Origin: Acetobacteraceae bacterium | GTDB taxonomy: Bacteria; Pseudomonadota; Alphaproteobacteria; Acetobacterales; Acetobacteraceae | Length of the DNA: 33,357 nt | Reading direction: 5' to 3' | Assembly (NCBI GenBank): GCA_024280945.1 | Contig: JAMXLO010000062.1 | Coordinates: 1 to 33,357, forward strand | In this document: positions 8,043 to 17,380 of the stretch, piece by piece | Numbering within the stretch: the first letter of the stretch is position 1 | Layout of the letters: each line of letters starts with the position of its first letter | The notes under the pieces: generated by a model | What the model saw: the letters and a program-made list of their open reading frames with translations, nothing else | Told to the model about the DNA's origin: nothing | Database searches by the model: none | Made by a program: the position numbers and the translations under genes

Positions 8043-8696
8043 GTGATCTTCGATCCCAACTTCATCGCTCGTCTGATCCCGGCGCTGATCGAAGGCGCCG
8101 AGGTCACGGTGGAGTTGGCGATCCTTACATTTGTCATCTGCCTGGTGTGGGGACTGGTGCTCGCACTGGCCAACAGCGCACAAGGGCCGTCGTCGTGGAT
8201 CGCCGGAATCTACATCCAAGCGGTACGCAATACACCGCTGCTGATCCAGATGTATATCATATATTTCGGCTTCTCGATGATCGGGTTCGGGCTGTCGGGC
8301 TTCAACTCCGGCCTGCTCGCGCTGTGCATCCAGAACGGCGGCTATGTCGCCGAGATTTACCGCGGTGGCCTCCAGTCAGTCAGTCCGCGGCAATACGAGG
8401 CGGGACGTGCGCTCGGCATGCGGCGATCCACCCTGTACAGGATCGTCATCATACCGCAGGTCGTTGCCCGCATCATCCCGCCGATGATCAACCAGGCGAT
8501 CAGCATCACGAAGGATACCTCGCAGGTCGCGGCCATAGCGGTGATGGACGTCATGAAAGTAGCACAGGTCTGGGTGGAATCCTCGGCCAACACCTACGAC
8601 GTGTTCCTTGGTGTTGCCGTCGTCTACCTGGTACTGACCTCAGCGGTGAGCATCGCGGGGAGACTGTTCGAGCATAAGCTGGCCTTCGCCCAATGA
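8043..8696 (+). CDS. amino-acid-type ABC transporter permease (first subunit)
   Basis: Inner-membrane subunit (217 aa) of the importer. It starts with GTG one base after the receptor gene's stop, so translation is probably coupled. It has several hydrophobic segments (about 18-45, 65-95, 185-210). The cytoplasmic loop is YEAGRALGMRRSTLYRIVIIPQ, the EAA-type motif that contacts the ATPase. It overlaps the next permease by 4 bases. The pair of similar but different permeases is the usual heterodimer of the HisQM/GlnP family. Confidence 0.9.
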   Translation: MIFDPNFIARLIPALIEGAEVTVELAILTFVICLVWGLVLALANSAQGPSSWIAGIYIQAVRNTPLLIQMYIIYFGFSMIGFGLSGFNSGLLALCIQNGGYVAEIYRGGLQSVSPRQYEAGRALGMRRSTLYRIVIIPQVVARIIPPMINQAISITKDTSQVAAIAVMDVMKVAQVWVESSANTYDVFLGVAVVYLVLTSAVSIAGRLFEHKLAFAQ

Positions 8697-9346
8697 AGGA
8701 ATTTGCCCCGCTGCTGCATGGCTACTGGTATCTGCTACGCGGCGCCGGCATGACAGTGCTGATGGCAGCCGGTTCCATTGTCCCGGCGACGGTCTGCGGG
8801 GTGTTGCTGGCCCTGGCCCAAGTCTTCGGCAACCAGGCCGTCAGGTCGATCGTGGTCGCGTACCTTTTCCTGATTCGCGGCATCCCGCTGCTCGTCTTGC
8901 TGACGTTCACGTACTACCTGCTGCCCCTCACCGGCATCGACCTGCCGCCGTTCTGGGGCGTAGTGATGGTGTTCGCCTTCTACTATGCGGCGTTCATGAG
9001 CGAGGTATTCCGCGCCGGCATCCTGTCGCTGCCACGCGCGCAATGGGACGCCGCGCGCAGCCTGGGCATGACGCAGAGGTTGATGCTGCAGATCGTGATC
9101 TTTCCCCAGGCGCTGCGACTGGCCTCACCGCCGTTTGTCAGCCTGTGCGCCAACCTGGTGAAGGCGACGTCACTGGTGTCCATCGTGGGGCTTTGGGAGC
9201 TGACGATGGCAAGCCGAGAGATCGTCGAGCGAACGTTGGCGCCATTCCAGATCTTCCTGGGCGCGGCTGTGGTCTATTTCTGCATCTGCTACACACTGGC
9301 GCTGTATGGTCGATATCTCGAGCGACGTGTCCTCCAGGGTCATTGA
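8693..9346 (+). CDS. amino-acid-type ABC transporter permease (second subunit)
   Basis: Second membrane subunit, also 217 residues. It overlaps the first permease by the ATGA tetranucleotide. Hydrophobic helices are seen at about 20-40, 55-80, 85-110 and 185-205. The EAA-like loop reads [25 protein letters not shown]. Its last 41 bases overlap the start of the ATPase gene in another frame. It should pair with the upstream permease to form the channel. Confidence 0.9.
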   Translation: MKEFAPLLHGYWYLLRGAGMTVLMAAGSIVPATVCGVLLALAQVFGNQAVRSIVVAYLFLIRGIPLLVLLTFTYYLLPLTGIDLPPFWGVVMVFAFYYAAFMSEVFRAGILSLPRAQWDAARSLGMTQRLMLQIVIFPQALRLASPPFVSLCANLVKATSLVSIVGLWELTMASREIVERTLAPFQIFLGAAVVYFCICYTLALYGRYLERRVLQGH

Positions 9347-10148
9347 GCCGCAAACCGCGGTAGCGCGGCGGCCGATGCTGGCGATGGACGAGGTGTCCAA
9401 GCGCTTCGGCTCGCTGGAGGTGCTGCGCAACATCTCGCTTTCGGTCAGTGCCGGCGAAGTGGTGGTGGTGATCGGACCAAGCGGGTCGGGCAAAACGACG
9501 CTGCTTCGCTGCATCAACATGCTGGAGGATTACGAGAAGGGGATCGTCGTCATCGATGGCGAGCCGATCGGCTATCGGCCGGGTGCAACACCCGATCAGC
9601 GCCAGCGCATGTCCGAGCGAGAGATCGCTGCCGCCCGCGAGCACATCGGCATGGTGTTCCAGAGCTACAACCTGTTTCCGCATATGACGGTGCTGCACAA
9701 CGTCACGGCCGCACCGATCCGAGTGAAGGGTGTGCCACGCGCTCGTGCCGAAGAGCGGGCAAGGGAGCTGCTCGCCATGGTTGGCCTGTCCGACAAGATG
9801 GCGGAGTATCCGGCGCGACTGTCGGGCGGCCAACAGCAACGGGTCGCGATCGCGCGTGCCCTGGCGATGGACCCGAAGATCATGCTGTTCGACGAAGTGA
9901 CGTCGGCACTCGATCCCGAACTGGTGGGCGAGGTCCTGGCGGCGATGCAGGAGTTGGCGCGAGCCGGGATGACCATGGTTGTGGTCACGCACGAGATGAG
10001 CTTCGCGCGCGATATCGCCGACCGAATCGTTTTCATGGACGGCGGCGTCATTGTTGAACAGGGCAAACCCGATCAACTGCTCTTCTCGCCAACGACCGAG
10101 CGAGTCCGGGCATTTCTGCGGCGCTACAACGATCGCTACAGAATCTAG
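9306..10148 (+). CDS. amino-acid-type ABC transporter ATP-binding protein
   Basis: Energises the importer. The 280-residue protein has Walker [10 protein letters not shown] (lysine at residue 63), Q-loop [13 protein letters not shown], signature LSGGQQQR, Walker [15 protein letters not shown], and the H-loop [15 protein letters not shown]. The first 25 residues are extra for the family and lie in the 41-base overlap with the permease. A later start at Met24 (PMLAMDEV region) is possible and would remove most of the overlap. It is the last gene of the transporter operon, and 78 bases separate it from the helicase. Confidence 0.92.
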   Translation: MVDISSDVSSRVIEPQTAVARRPMLAMDEVSKRFGSLEVLRNISLSVSAGEVVVVIGPSGSGKTTLLRCINMLEDYEKGIVVIDGEPIGYRPGATPDQRQRMSEREIAAAREHIGMVFQSYNLFPHMTVLHNVTAAPIRVKGVPRARAEERARELLAMVGLSDKMAEYPARLSGGQQQRVAIARALAMDPKIMLFDEVTSALDPELVGEVLAAMQELARAGMTMVVVTHEMSFARDIADRIVFMDGGVIVEQGKPDQLLFSPTTERVRAFLRRYNDRYRI

Positions 10149-10226
10149 CCGTATCCCTTAACCTATTTCGGTTTGATTAACCGTTGATCGCCAAGGTCCC
10201 GCTTCGCGCGAGCGAGCGGAATTGGC
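10149..10226. promoter_or_regulatory. AT-rich gap before the helicase-methylase genes
   Basis: This short AT-rich gap holds TTAACC at 10158-10163 and again at 10177-10182, and a perfect inverted repeat CGGTT-TGATT-AACCG at 10169-10183. AACC (10160-10163) could also pair with GGTT (10170-10173), so two alternative hairpins exist. The site may be the helicase promoter or operator. No T-run follows, so a terminator is less likely. Confidence 0.35.
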
Positions 10227-13200
10227 ATGGACGAGGCTTTCAGCGTTGGGAGTCGCGTGAACGCGCGCGGGCTCGTTTGCGACGTCATAGAGGTGGCGCC
10301 GCTGGGAACGCAGCTGTTGCTTCGTCTGCGTTGCGTCGCGGGCGATCTGGCCGGTCTGGAGTGGGGTGTTCTGCACCCGACGGAGGCCGTGACCCTGTTG
10401 CACTCCGATCTGCGGCCGGATGCGCCGGGTCCGCTGGAGCGCTGGCGGCTACAGCATCAGGCTCATCTGTTGGACCAGGTGTTGGGGCCGGCAGATGTCC
10501 TGCTGGCCGCGCCTGGGAGGTTACGGATCGAACCGTACCAGCTCGTGCCCTTGATGCGTGCACTGGAGATGCCTCGGCCGAGATTGCTGATCGCCGATGG
10601 TGTAGGTCTCGGCAAGACAGTGGAGGCAGGGCTGATCGTCTGCGAGCTGATCGCTCGGCGACGGGCACACCGCGTCCTGGTCGTGTGCCCGCCGGGGCCA
10701 CTGCTCGTGCAATGGGCTCAGGAATTTCGGCACCGCTTTGCACTGCGCTTTGCGACTATCACCAGCTCGGCTGCGCTGCTGGAGCAGCGTCGTAGGCTAG
10801 AACTGGGCGGCAATCCATTCGACTCGATCGCGCTCTGCCTGACGTCGCTCGACTTCGCCAAACAGGAGCGCGTGCTGGAGGAACTCGAACGCTCGACATG
10901 GGATCTGGCGATCATGGACGAGGCTCATCACTGCGTCAGCGCCGGCCCAGGCGGCAATCAGGACGATACCCAGCGCAGGCGTCTGGCGGAGGTCGTCGCC
11001 AGGCGTAGCGACGGGCTGCTGCTCCTGACCGCAACGCCGCACGATGGCTACGACCCGCATTTTGCATCGCTCATCGAGCTGCTGGATCCCAGTCTGGTTG
11101 ATGGGCGAGGTGGCGTTGCTGGCAATGCCTATCGCCGGCACGTCATCCGTCGGCTCAAGTCGCACTTGCGAAATGCGGCTACGGGGCAGCCGCTGTTCTG
11201 CGAGCGACATGTTGTCCCAATCAAGGTTGAGGTAACCGGTGCGGCCCTTGAGCCGGTGCGGCAGTTTCACCGGGCGCTTGCCGCATTGATCGCACCGCGT
11301 CTTCGGCGAGCGACAAGCGGGCGCGGCACCGCTGACGCCCTTGCGTTCGTCAGCCTGCTCAAACGTTCGGTGTCGACGATCAGCTCGTGTGTTGCGACAC
11401 TGCATGTCGTCGCGGGCCGCTATCGCGCAAGGGCCGGCAACGAGACCGAGATGGATCGCCGCCACCGAGCGCGGGCGTTGCGCGCATATCGCCGGCAATT
11501 GCTGCGCTTCGGCGTGCTTGCTCACGACGAGGAGAATAATCTTGCGGAGTTGGAAGCGGACGGCATGGCCGCGGACCTGCAGTCAGTTGCCGCAACAGAA
11601 TTGCTGCATGCGACAAAAGCGTCAGCGACTGTCGAGGCACTTGAAAAGCTGATCGTCCTTGGTCAAGCAGCGGAACCCCATGATCCAAAACTACGGGCGG
11701 TTCGGCAAGAGATTTGCGCCATCCGCGCCACGCATCCGGGCGCGAACATTCTGATCTACACCGAATTTGCCGATAGTCAGGCAGCACTGGTTCGGGCGCT
11801 GCGCGGCAGCGTGGACGGCGAAGTCCTGTCAATCAACGGAGACGACAGCGAAGCTGCACGCACACGGGTCGCCGAGCGTTGCGCGGCAGAGGAAGGAATT
11901 GCCCTGGTCAGCACTGACTCGCTGGCCGAAGGACTCAACCTGCAACAACGGTGCTTCAATCTGATCCATCTTGATCTGCCATATAATCCGAACCGGCTGG
12001 AGCAGCGCAACGGCCGAATTGACCGCTACGGCCAGGAGCGCGAGCCGCAGATTCGCTACCTGTATCTGGCAGGCACGTTCGAGGAGCGACTGCTGCTTCA
12101 CCTCATTCGCAAATTCGAGAAGGCGCGGACCCACCTGACGTTCATGCCGGAGACACTGGCCGTCACAGCTGTCGCGAATGACCAGGACATCGGCCTTATC
12201 GCCGGTTTTGCCGAGCAGCAGGAGGGCCTGTTCGATGATGAGCCAGTGGCGATCCGCACGATCGACCGAGATGCAGAGTCCACGAATGCTGAACCTTATC
12301 GCCAACTGCTGCGAGAAATCGATCGTGCGTTCCATGGCTTCGACCGCTCCGCAGTGCGACACGGATGGCTTGATGATCACGAACTAACAGCAGACGCCGG
12401 CTCGGCGGCCCCGATGCGTGAGGCAACAGTGGGTGCGGTGGATCTGCCTGATTTCGTCACGGCGGCAATCAAAGCTACGACGGGACGTTCTGCCGGCTCC
12501 GGCGGGGCACTCCGGGTTCCCGCCGATTGGCGCGCCGGTCTTGATGGGTTGCCAGGATTTGAGCAAAGGACTGGCACGTTTCGCTTTACCCGCGATCACA
12601 CGAAGCTCCTGGACAGGCAAGGTCGCTCTCTCGGCATCCTCGGCCGCACGCATCCGCTCGTGCGGCGTGCCATATCGCTCGCGCACACGCTGTCTGACGA
12701 AACATACGACAGTCGCGTGAGTGTCTCGTGTACGCCCACGGGAACTCCGCTCTCTGTGCTGTTCACATTTGTCATTGAGCTACGCAGCGTTTCCCGCGTT
12801 CAACTGCAGCGAGTGATCGCGGTTGTGCTGCCGGAAAGCGGCGGCGTCATCGAATGCGAGAGGCCGGAGCAGTGGTTGCTGAAGGCCAAAGCCAGCCATG
12901 GCGCTTTCCCATCGGATGCCTGGCAGCGCCTGTTTGCGGGCTGGGTCCCGCTGCGCCACCGCGAAGTGTGGTCGGTGGCGGAAGCTGCGGCGCGGCGCGC
13001 AGTAGCACGAGCTATCGGCGAGCTTCGCCAACAGACCGAGCGTGCAGCGACCGACTTGCAGAACTGGTTGCACCGGCGCGCGGAAGCTGTTTGTGGCGTG
13101 CGTGAACCGGTCATGGATGACCTGTTTAGCGCGTTGCCACAAGGGCCGGAGTGGCGATTTGAGACGGCTCCCTTGGAGCGTCTCGCAAGTTACGCAGCCG

Positions 13201-13355
13201 ATGCCGGCAACCCACCGGAACGTCGGCGGGAAGCCGACAGCACGATACAGTCGTTCCAAATAAGGACCAATGAACTCGCCGCTTACTCCAATGTCACCGA
13301 ACCGATGCTGCAGCCGATCGGTATGATGATGCTGGTGCCTGTCCCGCGAGCATGA
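10227..13355 (+). CDS. SNF2/RapA-type superfamily 2 helicase, DISARM DrmD-like
   Basis: A large SF2 ATPase (1042 aa) expected to translocate on DNA. Walker A GVGLGKT has Lys130. The DEAH box is at 231-234 (MDEAHHC). Motif III is LLLTATPHDG, motif V SLAEGLNLQQ, and motif VI EQRNGRIDRYGQ (592-603). The RapA/SNF2 arrangement is clear up to about residue 650. The last 390 residues include LGRTHPLVRRAISLAH, as in RapA-like proteins, and otherwise carry no motif I recognise. It overlaps the downstream N6-adenine methyltransferase by 4 bases, so the two are made together. In class 1 DISARM the same two protein types (DrmD, DrmMI) occur together, but drmA, drmB and drmC are missing here. A phage-defence role is inference from this pairing. 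Confidence 0.88.
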   Translation: MDEAFSVGSRVNARGLVCDVIEVAPLGTQLLLRLRCVAGDLAGLEWGVLHPTEAVTLLHSDLRPDAPGPLERWRLQHQAHLLDQVLGPADVLLAAPGRLRIEPYQLVPLMRALEMPRPRLLIADGVGLGKTVEAGLIVCELIARRRAHRVLVVCPPGPLLVQWAQEFRHRFALRFATITSSAALLEQRRRLELGGNPFDSIALCLTSLDFAKQERVLEELERSTWDLAIMDEAHHCVSAGPGGNQDDTQRRRLAEVVARRSDGLLLLTATPHDGYDPHFASLIELLDPSLVDGRGGVAGNAYRRHVIRRLKSHLRNAATGQPLFCERHVVPIKVEVTGAALEPVRQFHRALAALIAPRLRRATSGRGTADALAFVSLLKRSVSTISSCVATLHVVAGRYRARAGNETEMDRRHRARALRAYRRQLLRFGVLAHDEENNLAELEADGMAADLQSVAATELLHATKASATVEALEKLIVLGQAAEPHDPKLRAVRQEICAIRATHPGANILIYTEFADSQAALVRALRGSVDGEVLSINGDDSEAARTRVAERCAAEEGIALVSTDSLAEGLNLQQRCFNLIHLDLPYNPNRLEQRNGRIDRYGQEREPQIRYLYLAGTFEERLLLHLIRKFEKARTHLTFMPETLAVTAVANDQDIGLIAGFAEQQEGLFDDEPVAIRTIDRDAESTNAEPYRQLLREIDRAFHGFDRSAVRHGWLDDHELTADAGSAAPMREATVGAVDLPDFVTAAIKATTGRSAGSGGALRVPADWRAGLDGLPGFEQRTGTFRFTRDHTKLLDRQGRSLGILGRTHPLVRRAISLAHTLSDETYDSRVSVSCTPTGTPLSVLFTFVIELRSVSRVQLQRVIAVVLPESGGVIECERPEQWLLKAKASHGAFPSDAWQRLFAGWVPLRHREVWSVAEAAARRAVARAIGELRQQTERAATDLQNWLHRRAEAVCGVREPVMDDLFSALPQGPEWRFETAPLERLASYAADAGNPPERRREADSTIQSFQIRTNELAAYSNVTEPMLQPIGMMMLVPVPRA

Positions 13356-16300
13356 CGCTCGATTTGAACGACTGCGCCTTCCAGGGACCGGCACTACCGC
13401 AGCCGTTCGTCCGGTTCGAGCTGTGTGATCTGTTGGAGAAGCTGGGACTGCTGGTCCACCAGCACGGCAAGACCTTTGAACGCAGGTGGGCAGCGCTGCG
13501 GCGCAGGCTCCGCTCGACCGGAGGACCGCAGAGCATCTGCGACCACATCATCGCACCATTGGCGCGACATCTGGATTTCGGGCCACCACTGCGTGCTGGG
13601 CCGGTGGTGACACGCGAGGGGCCGGAGGATGGTGGATGGATGATGCGGGCCCGGGGCGGTTCGCGTCTTCGCAGTTGGGCTATTGCGGGCGGAGCGGATC
13701 TCGACGCGCCGCCACGCGATGGGCGCGCCTATCGCTCCAGCCCGATGCGTCGTGCGCAGCGGGTCCTGCTCGCATCTCGTGAACTGATGGGTCTAGTGAC
13801 CGACGGCCAGGAACTGCGCCTGCTGCTATGCGATCCGGCGCGAGAGGGTAGCCACGTTACCGTGCCTCTACAGGGCAGCGATGGGTGGCGTAGTCGGAAT
13901 GCGGCGCCCGACTCCTATCGATTGGTTCTTGCACTCGGCTCACCAAACGGCATTGCAGCGCTGCCGACGATACTGGACGCAGCCAGGCTCAGTCAGACGC
14001 GGGTCACCAAGGACCTGCGCACACAGGCGCGGCAGGCCATTGAAGGGTTCCTGCAAGGACTGCTCGACAATCCGCTCAATAGCGGTGAACTCAGGCTGGA
14101 CCAACAGGAGGAGGCGCTTTGGCGAGAGGCGCTGATCATCGTCTATCGTCTCCTGCTGATATTGAAGTTGGAAAGCGCGCTCGACCCGGCACGCTCATTC
14201 AGTTTCGCGTCGACTGATCTGTGGCGAACGGTGCTGTCGCCGAACCGTGTGCTCGGCCCCCTGGTACGGCGCAAGCTGGATCAGGGTCATGACACTGGTC
14301 ACATCCTGGAACAAGGTCTGCGCGTTGTGTTTCGGCTACTGCGCGACGGTTTGTCGTGCAGCGAAGCATCCATAACCCCTTTGGGCGGAGCACTGTTCGG
14401 AGCCGAGGCAACGCCGCTGCTGGATCGCCTGGCCTGGGGTGAACGTGGCGTTGCCGTGTTGCTCGACAGACTGCTCTGGGCGTCGCCAAAGGGCAGGCCG
14501 CGCGAGCGGATACATTACGGCTCACTGGATGTCGAGGAGCTTGGGCACATCTACGAGGCACTGCTTGAGCTGGAACCTGGCATTGCGGCGGTGCCAATGG
14601 TGCGGCTACGGCGCGGCAAACTGGAAATTGTGGTGACCGCGGAGCAGGCTGGGCAGCATCTCGGCGCCGGTCGTGCATCCACGCGAACTTCTCGCACCGA
14701 GGACATCGATCCGGACCAGTTCTACTTGCGTGCAGGTCTTGGTCGCAAGCTGACGGGGTCGTACTACACACCACACCCGTTCGTTCGGTTCCTGGTGCGC
14801 GAGGCGTTGGCGCCGCACATTGCACGGATCAGCCCCGATACCGATCCAAATCCAGCAGCAATTCTGGCGCTGAGAGCGATCGACCCTGCCATGGGCAGCG
14901 GCCACTTTTTGGTTGAGTCCTGTCGGTTCCTTGCAAGCGCGCTGTATGATGCCTGTTGCAAGTGTGACGAAACTGCCAGACTGGCGGATGCGGCGGCGAC
15001 CGACGCATCCGCCGAGGAAAGCAGAGAGCTGCTGATGCGCGCCGCGGTCATGCGTCGGCGCGTGGTCGATCTGCCTGGCTCGAATGGGCAACTCTGCGCT
15101 TATCTGCCAAGCCGGGTGAACGAGGGCGGCAGCGGGTTTTCGCAGTCCCGAGCATTGGCGCTCTGTCGTCGACTGGTGGCGGTGCATTGCCTGTATGGGG
15201 TGGACAGCAATCCGCTCGCTGTCGAGCTGGCCAAGATTTCGCTCTGGCTGGAATCATATGCCGAAGGTCTGCCGCTGACATTCCTGGACCACCGGCTGGT
15301 GGTTGGCGACTCGATCAGCAGCGCATTTTTCGCATCGCTTATGACGATGCCGCTGGCACGGGCAGCCCTGGATCCACCGTTGGCGCGCGGTATCGACTCG
15401 CGCCTGAGCGAGGCACTGCAGCCGGTCTTGCGGGAAGTGGCGGCGCTGGAGGCCACCATGGGAAGCGACGCCACTGATCTGGTGCTGAAGACAGCGGCGA
15501 AGGAGCGGCTCGAGGTGGCGCTCGGACCGCTGCGCCTGCTGGCACAGGCGTGGTCGGGGGCGGTCATGCTGGCACAGCGTGACAGCGACGACGAATGGCT
15601 GGCATTGGCGCGTGCCGTGGCAGCGACAGGCACATGGCCTGCAGCGCCAACGGTTCATCAATCCGCATTGCTGGCGACCGGGCAGGGCGCTGTGCCATGG
15701 GACCTGATGTTCCCAGAAGTCTTCTATCCGGGCGGCAATGGGAGTGAACGCCGGGGCTTCGACGCGGTGTTGAGTAATCCTCCATGGGATATCGTCCAGC
15801 CGAACAGCGACGAGTTTCTGGCTGGCTTCGATCTCTCCGTGCTGGATGCTCAGAACAGCCGTGACGCACGGGCAATTCGTGCACGGCTACTGGCTGAACC
15901 GAGCGTTGCGCGTGCATGGTCCGATTATCGAGGGGGGTTTGTCCGACAGCATCGGGTTGTGGACCGGCTGTACCGATATCAGAAGTCTGGCACGGACGGT
16001 ACGATCATGGGAGGCAAGCTCGATCTCTATCGCGTGTTCGCCGAGCGTATGCTGGAGATCGCGGGTTCCCAGGGCACCATCGGGATGGTTGTGCCGTCTG
16101 CGTTCCATGCCAACGAGGGTGCAACTGCAATACGGCGGCTCTATCTCCAGCATTCCCAGTTGACGCAATGCTTGTCCTTCGAGAACAGGCACGCGCTGTT
16201 CGATATTCACGCCAGGTACAGGTTCGATCTGATCGTAGCGCATCGCCCCGGCCCGACGACCGAGCTAAGATGCGCGTTCTACCTGAACGCGTTTCAGCAG

Positions 16301-17380
16301 CTTGAGGAAGAACATCGGCTGCTCACATATAGTCATGACTTCATCGAGGCGTCGGGAGGGCGTCACAGCACCTTGCTGGAGCTGCGCGATAACGCCGATG
16401 TGGCGGTGGCACGAAGGATGTTTCCTGGCGAACGGCGGATCGCGGACCTCGGCATCGCGCTCAGTCGCGAGCTTCACATGACCGACGATGCCGGCAGCTT
16501 CGAGCCACTGGCTGATCCGAGTCTTGCACACCCGGCGGCCTGCGGCACCTTCATTCTCCATGAGGGCAAGACGATCCACCAGTTTCGTAATCGCTGGAAT
16601 ACGCTGCCTCGCTTCGCCGTGAAGGTGGGCTCTTTGGCCAATAAGTCACTGGAAGCGAGCCGCTACTATCGGGCGGCATGTCGCGAGATTGCCAGATCGA
16701 CTGATGAACGGACGTCGATCGCCACCGTGCTGCCGCCCGGCGTGCTGTGCGGCCATACGATCAGCGTCGAACGCGCACCCATGCAACGGGCAAATGCCGC
16801 TGCCCTGATGCTGGTTTCGATCATGAACAGCTTTGCGTTCGACTGGGTTGTCCGGCAGAAGGTCGGTGTGCACCTCAGCATCTACATCCTCTCGGAATTG
16901 CCACTGCCACGATTACTCGGGGGAGCGCGAGCCTTCCTGGCCCATGGCTGCCTCCGCCTGTGCTGTAATGATATCGGTTTCGCCCTTCTTTGGCGCGATC
17001 AGCTCGGTGCCGCCTGGTCCGAGGCCTTGCCGTCACATTCCTGGCCGGTGCTTCCTGCGGAATCGGATCGATGGGAGCTGCGAGCTGCGATGGACGCGGT
17101 CATCGCGCATGGCTATGCGCTTACCCGTGCAGAATACGAGCGAATCCTCAGCTGTTTCACCCACAAGAGTTTCGTTGCCGCACCCCGCTTGTGCCTCTCA
17201 GCGTTCGATGAGCTCGCGCGGATCGGTCAGGAAGCCTTCTGTCGTTTACACGATCCGTATCATGACGTGCCGCTTGTCACCGGTCATGCCCAGCCTATCA
17301 TTGATCTGTCCTGCGCACCCGAGCAGCGCCGCAAACCGCGGCACAAAGGGGCTGGTACAAGGGCAGCGGATCGGCCATGA
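13352..17380 (+). CDS. Eco57I-type N6-adenine DNA methyltransferase, DrmMI-like
   Basis: A 1342-residue DNA adenine methylase. The methylase core has RKLTGSYYTP (about 464-474), the AdoMet-binding DPAMGSGHF (Asp511), GVDSNPLAVELAKISLW, and the catalytic SNPPW (Asn809). Then KLDLYRVFAERML and GMVVPSAFHANEG follow, as in Eco57I-like enzymes. The C-terminal third probably recognises the DNA target. The N-terminal 460 residues include GLVTDGQELRLLLCDP, which resembles the degenerate nuclease-side region of type IIG enzymes. I cannot find a PD-(D/E)xK site, so cutting activity is doubtful. It is coupled to the helicase upstream and to an epimerase gene downstream, each by ATGA overlap. PglX of BREX is an alternative relative, but no other BREX gene is present. 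Confidence 0.88.
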   Translation: MTLDLNDCAFQGPALPQPFVRFELCDLLEKLGLLVHQHGKTFERRWAALRRRLRSTGGPQSICDHIIAPLARHLDFGPPLRAGPVVTREGPEDGGWMMRARGGSRLRSWAIAGGADLDAPPRDGRAYRSSPMRRAQRVLLASRELMGLVTDGQELRLLLCDPAREGSHVTVPLQGSDGWRSRNAAPDSYRLVLALGSPNGIAALPTILDAARLSQTRVTKDLRTQARQAIEGFLQGLLDNPLNSGELRLDQQEEALWREALIIVYRLLLILKLESALDPARSFSFASTDLWRTVLSPNRVLGPLVRRKLDQGHDTGHILEQGLRVVFRLLRDGLSCSEASITPLGGALFGAEATPLLDRLAWGERGVAVLLDRLLWASPKGRPRERIHYGSLDVEELGHIYEALLELEPGIAAVPMVRLRRGKLEIVVTAEQAGQHLGAGRASTRTSRTEDIDPDQFYLRAGLGRKLTGSYYTPHPFVRFLVREALAPHIARISPDTDPNPAAILALRAIDPAMGSGHFLVESCRFLASALYDACCKCDETARLADAAATDASAEESRELLMRAAVMRRRVVDLPGSNGQLCAYLPSRVNEGGSGFSQSRALALCRRLVAVHCLYGVDSNPLAVELAKISLWLESYAEGLPLTFLDHRLVVGDSISSAFFASLMTMPLARAALDPPLARGIDSRLSEALQPVLREVAALEATMGSDATDLVLKTAAKERLEVALGPLRLLAQAWSGAVMLAQRDSDDEWLALARAVAATGTWPAAPTVHQSALLATGQGAVPWDLMFPEVFYPGGNGSERRGFDAVLSNPPWDIVQPNSDEFLAGFDLSVLDAQNSRDARAIRARLLAEPSVARAWSDYRGGFVRQHRVVDRLYRYQKSGTDGTIMGGKLDLYRVFAERMLEIAGSQGTIGMVVPSAFHANEGATAIRRLYLQHSQLTQCLSFENRHALFDIHARYRFDLIVAHRPGPTTELRCAFYLNAFQQLEEEHRLLTYSHDFIEASGGRHSTLLELRDNADVAVARRMFPGERRIADLGIALSRELHMTDDAGSFEPLADPSLAHPAACGTFILHEGKTIHQFRNRWNTLPRFAVKVGSLANKSLEASRYYRAACREIARSTDERTSIATVLPPGVLCGHTISVERAPMQRANAAALMLVSIMNSFAFDWVVRQKVGVHLSIYILSELPLPRLLGGARAFLAHGCLRLCCNDIGFALLWRDQLGAAWSEALPSHSWPVLPAESDRWELRAAMDAVIAHGYALTRAEYERILSCFTHKSFVAAPRLCLSAFDELARIGQEAFCRLHDPYHDVPLVTGHAQPIIDLSCAPEQRRKPRHKGAGTRAADRP

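Noticed and set aside
9138-10076. 312-codon minus-strand frame opposite the ABC ATPase
   Set aside because: The plus strand carries Walker A, signature and Walker B motifs in a well-placed operon; the antisense translation has no recognisable feature.
10227-17380. Complete DISARM or BREX system
   Set aside because: No drmA, drmB, drmC, pglZ, brxC or brxL genes lie on either side. Flanking genes are an ABC transporter and an epimerase, so only the two-gene pair can be claimed.
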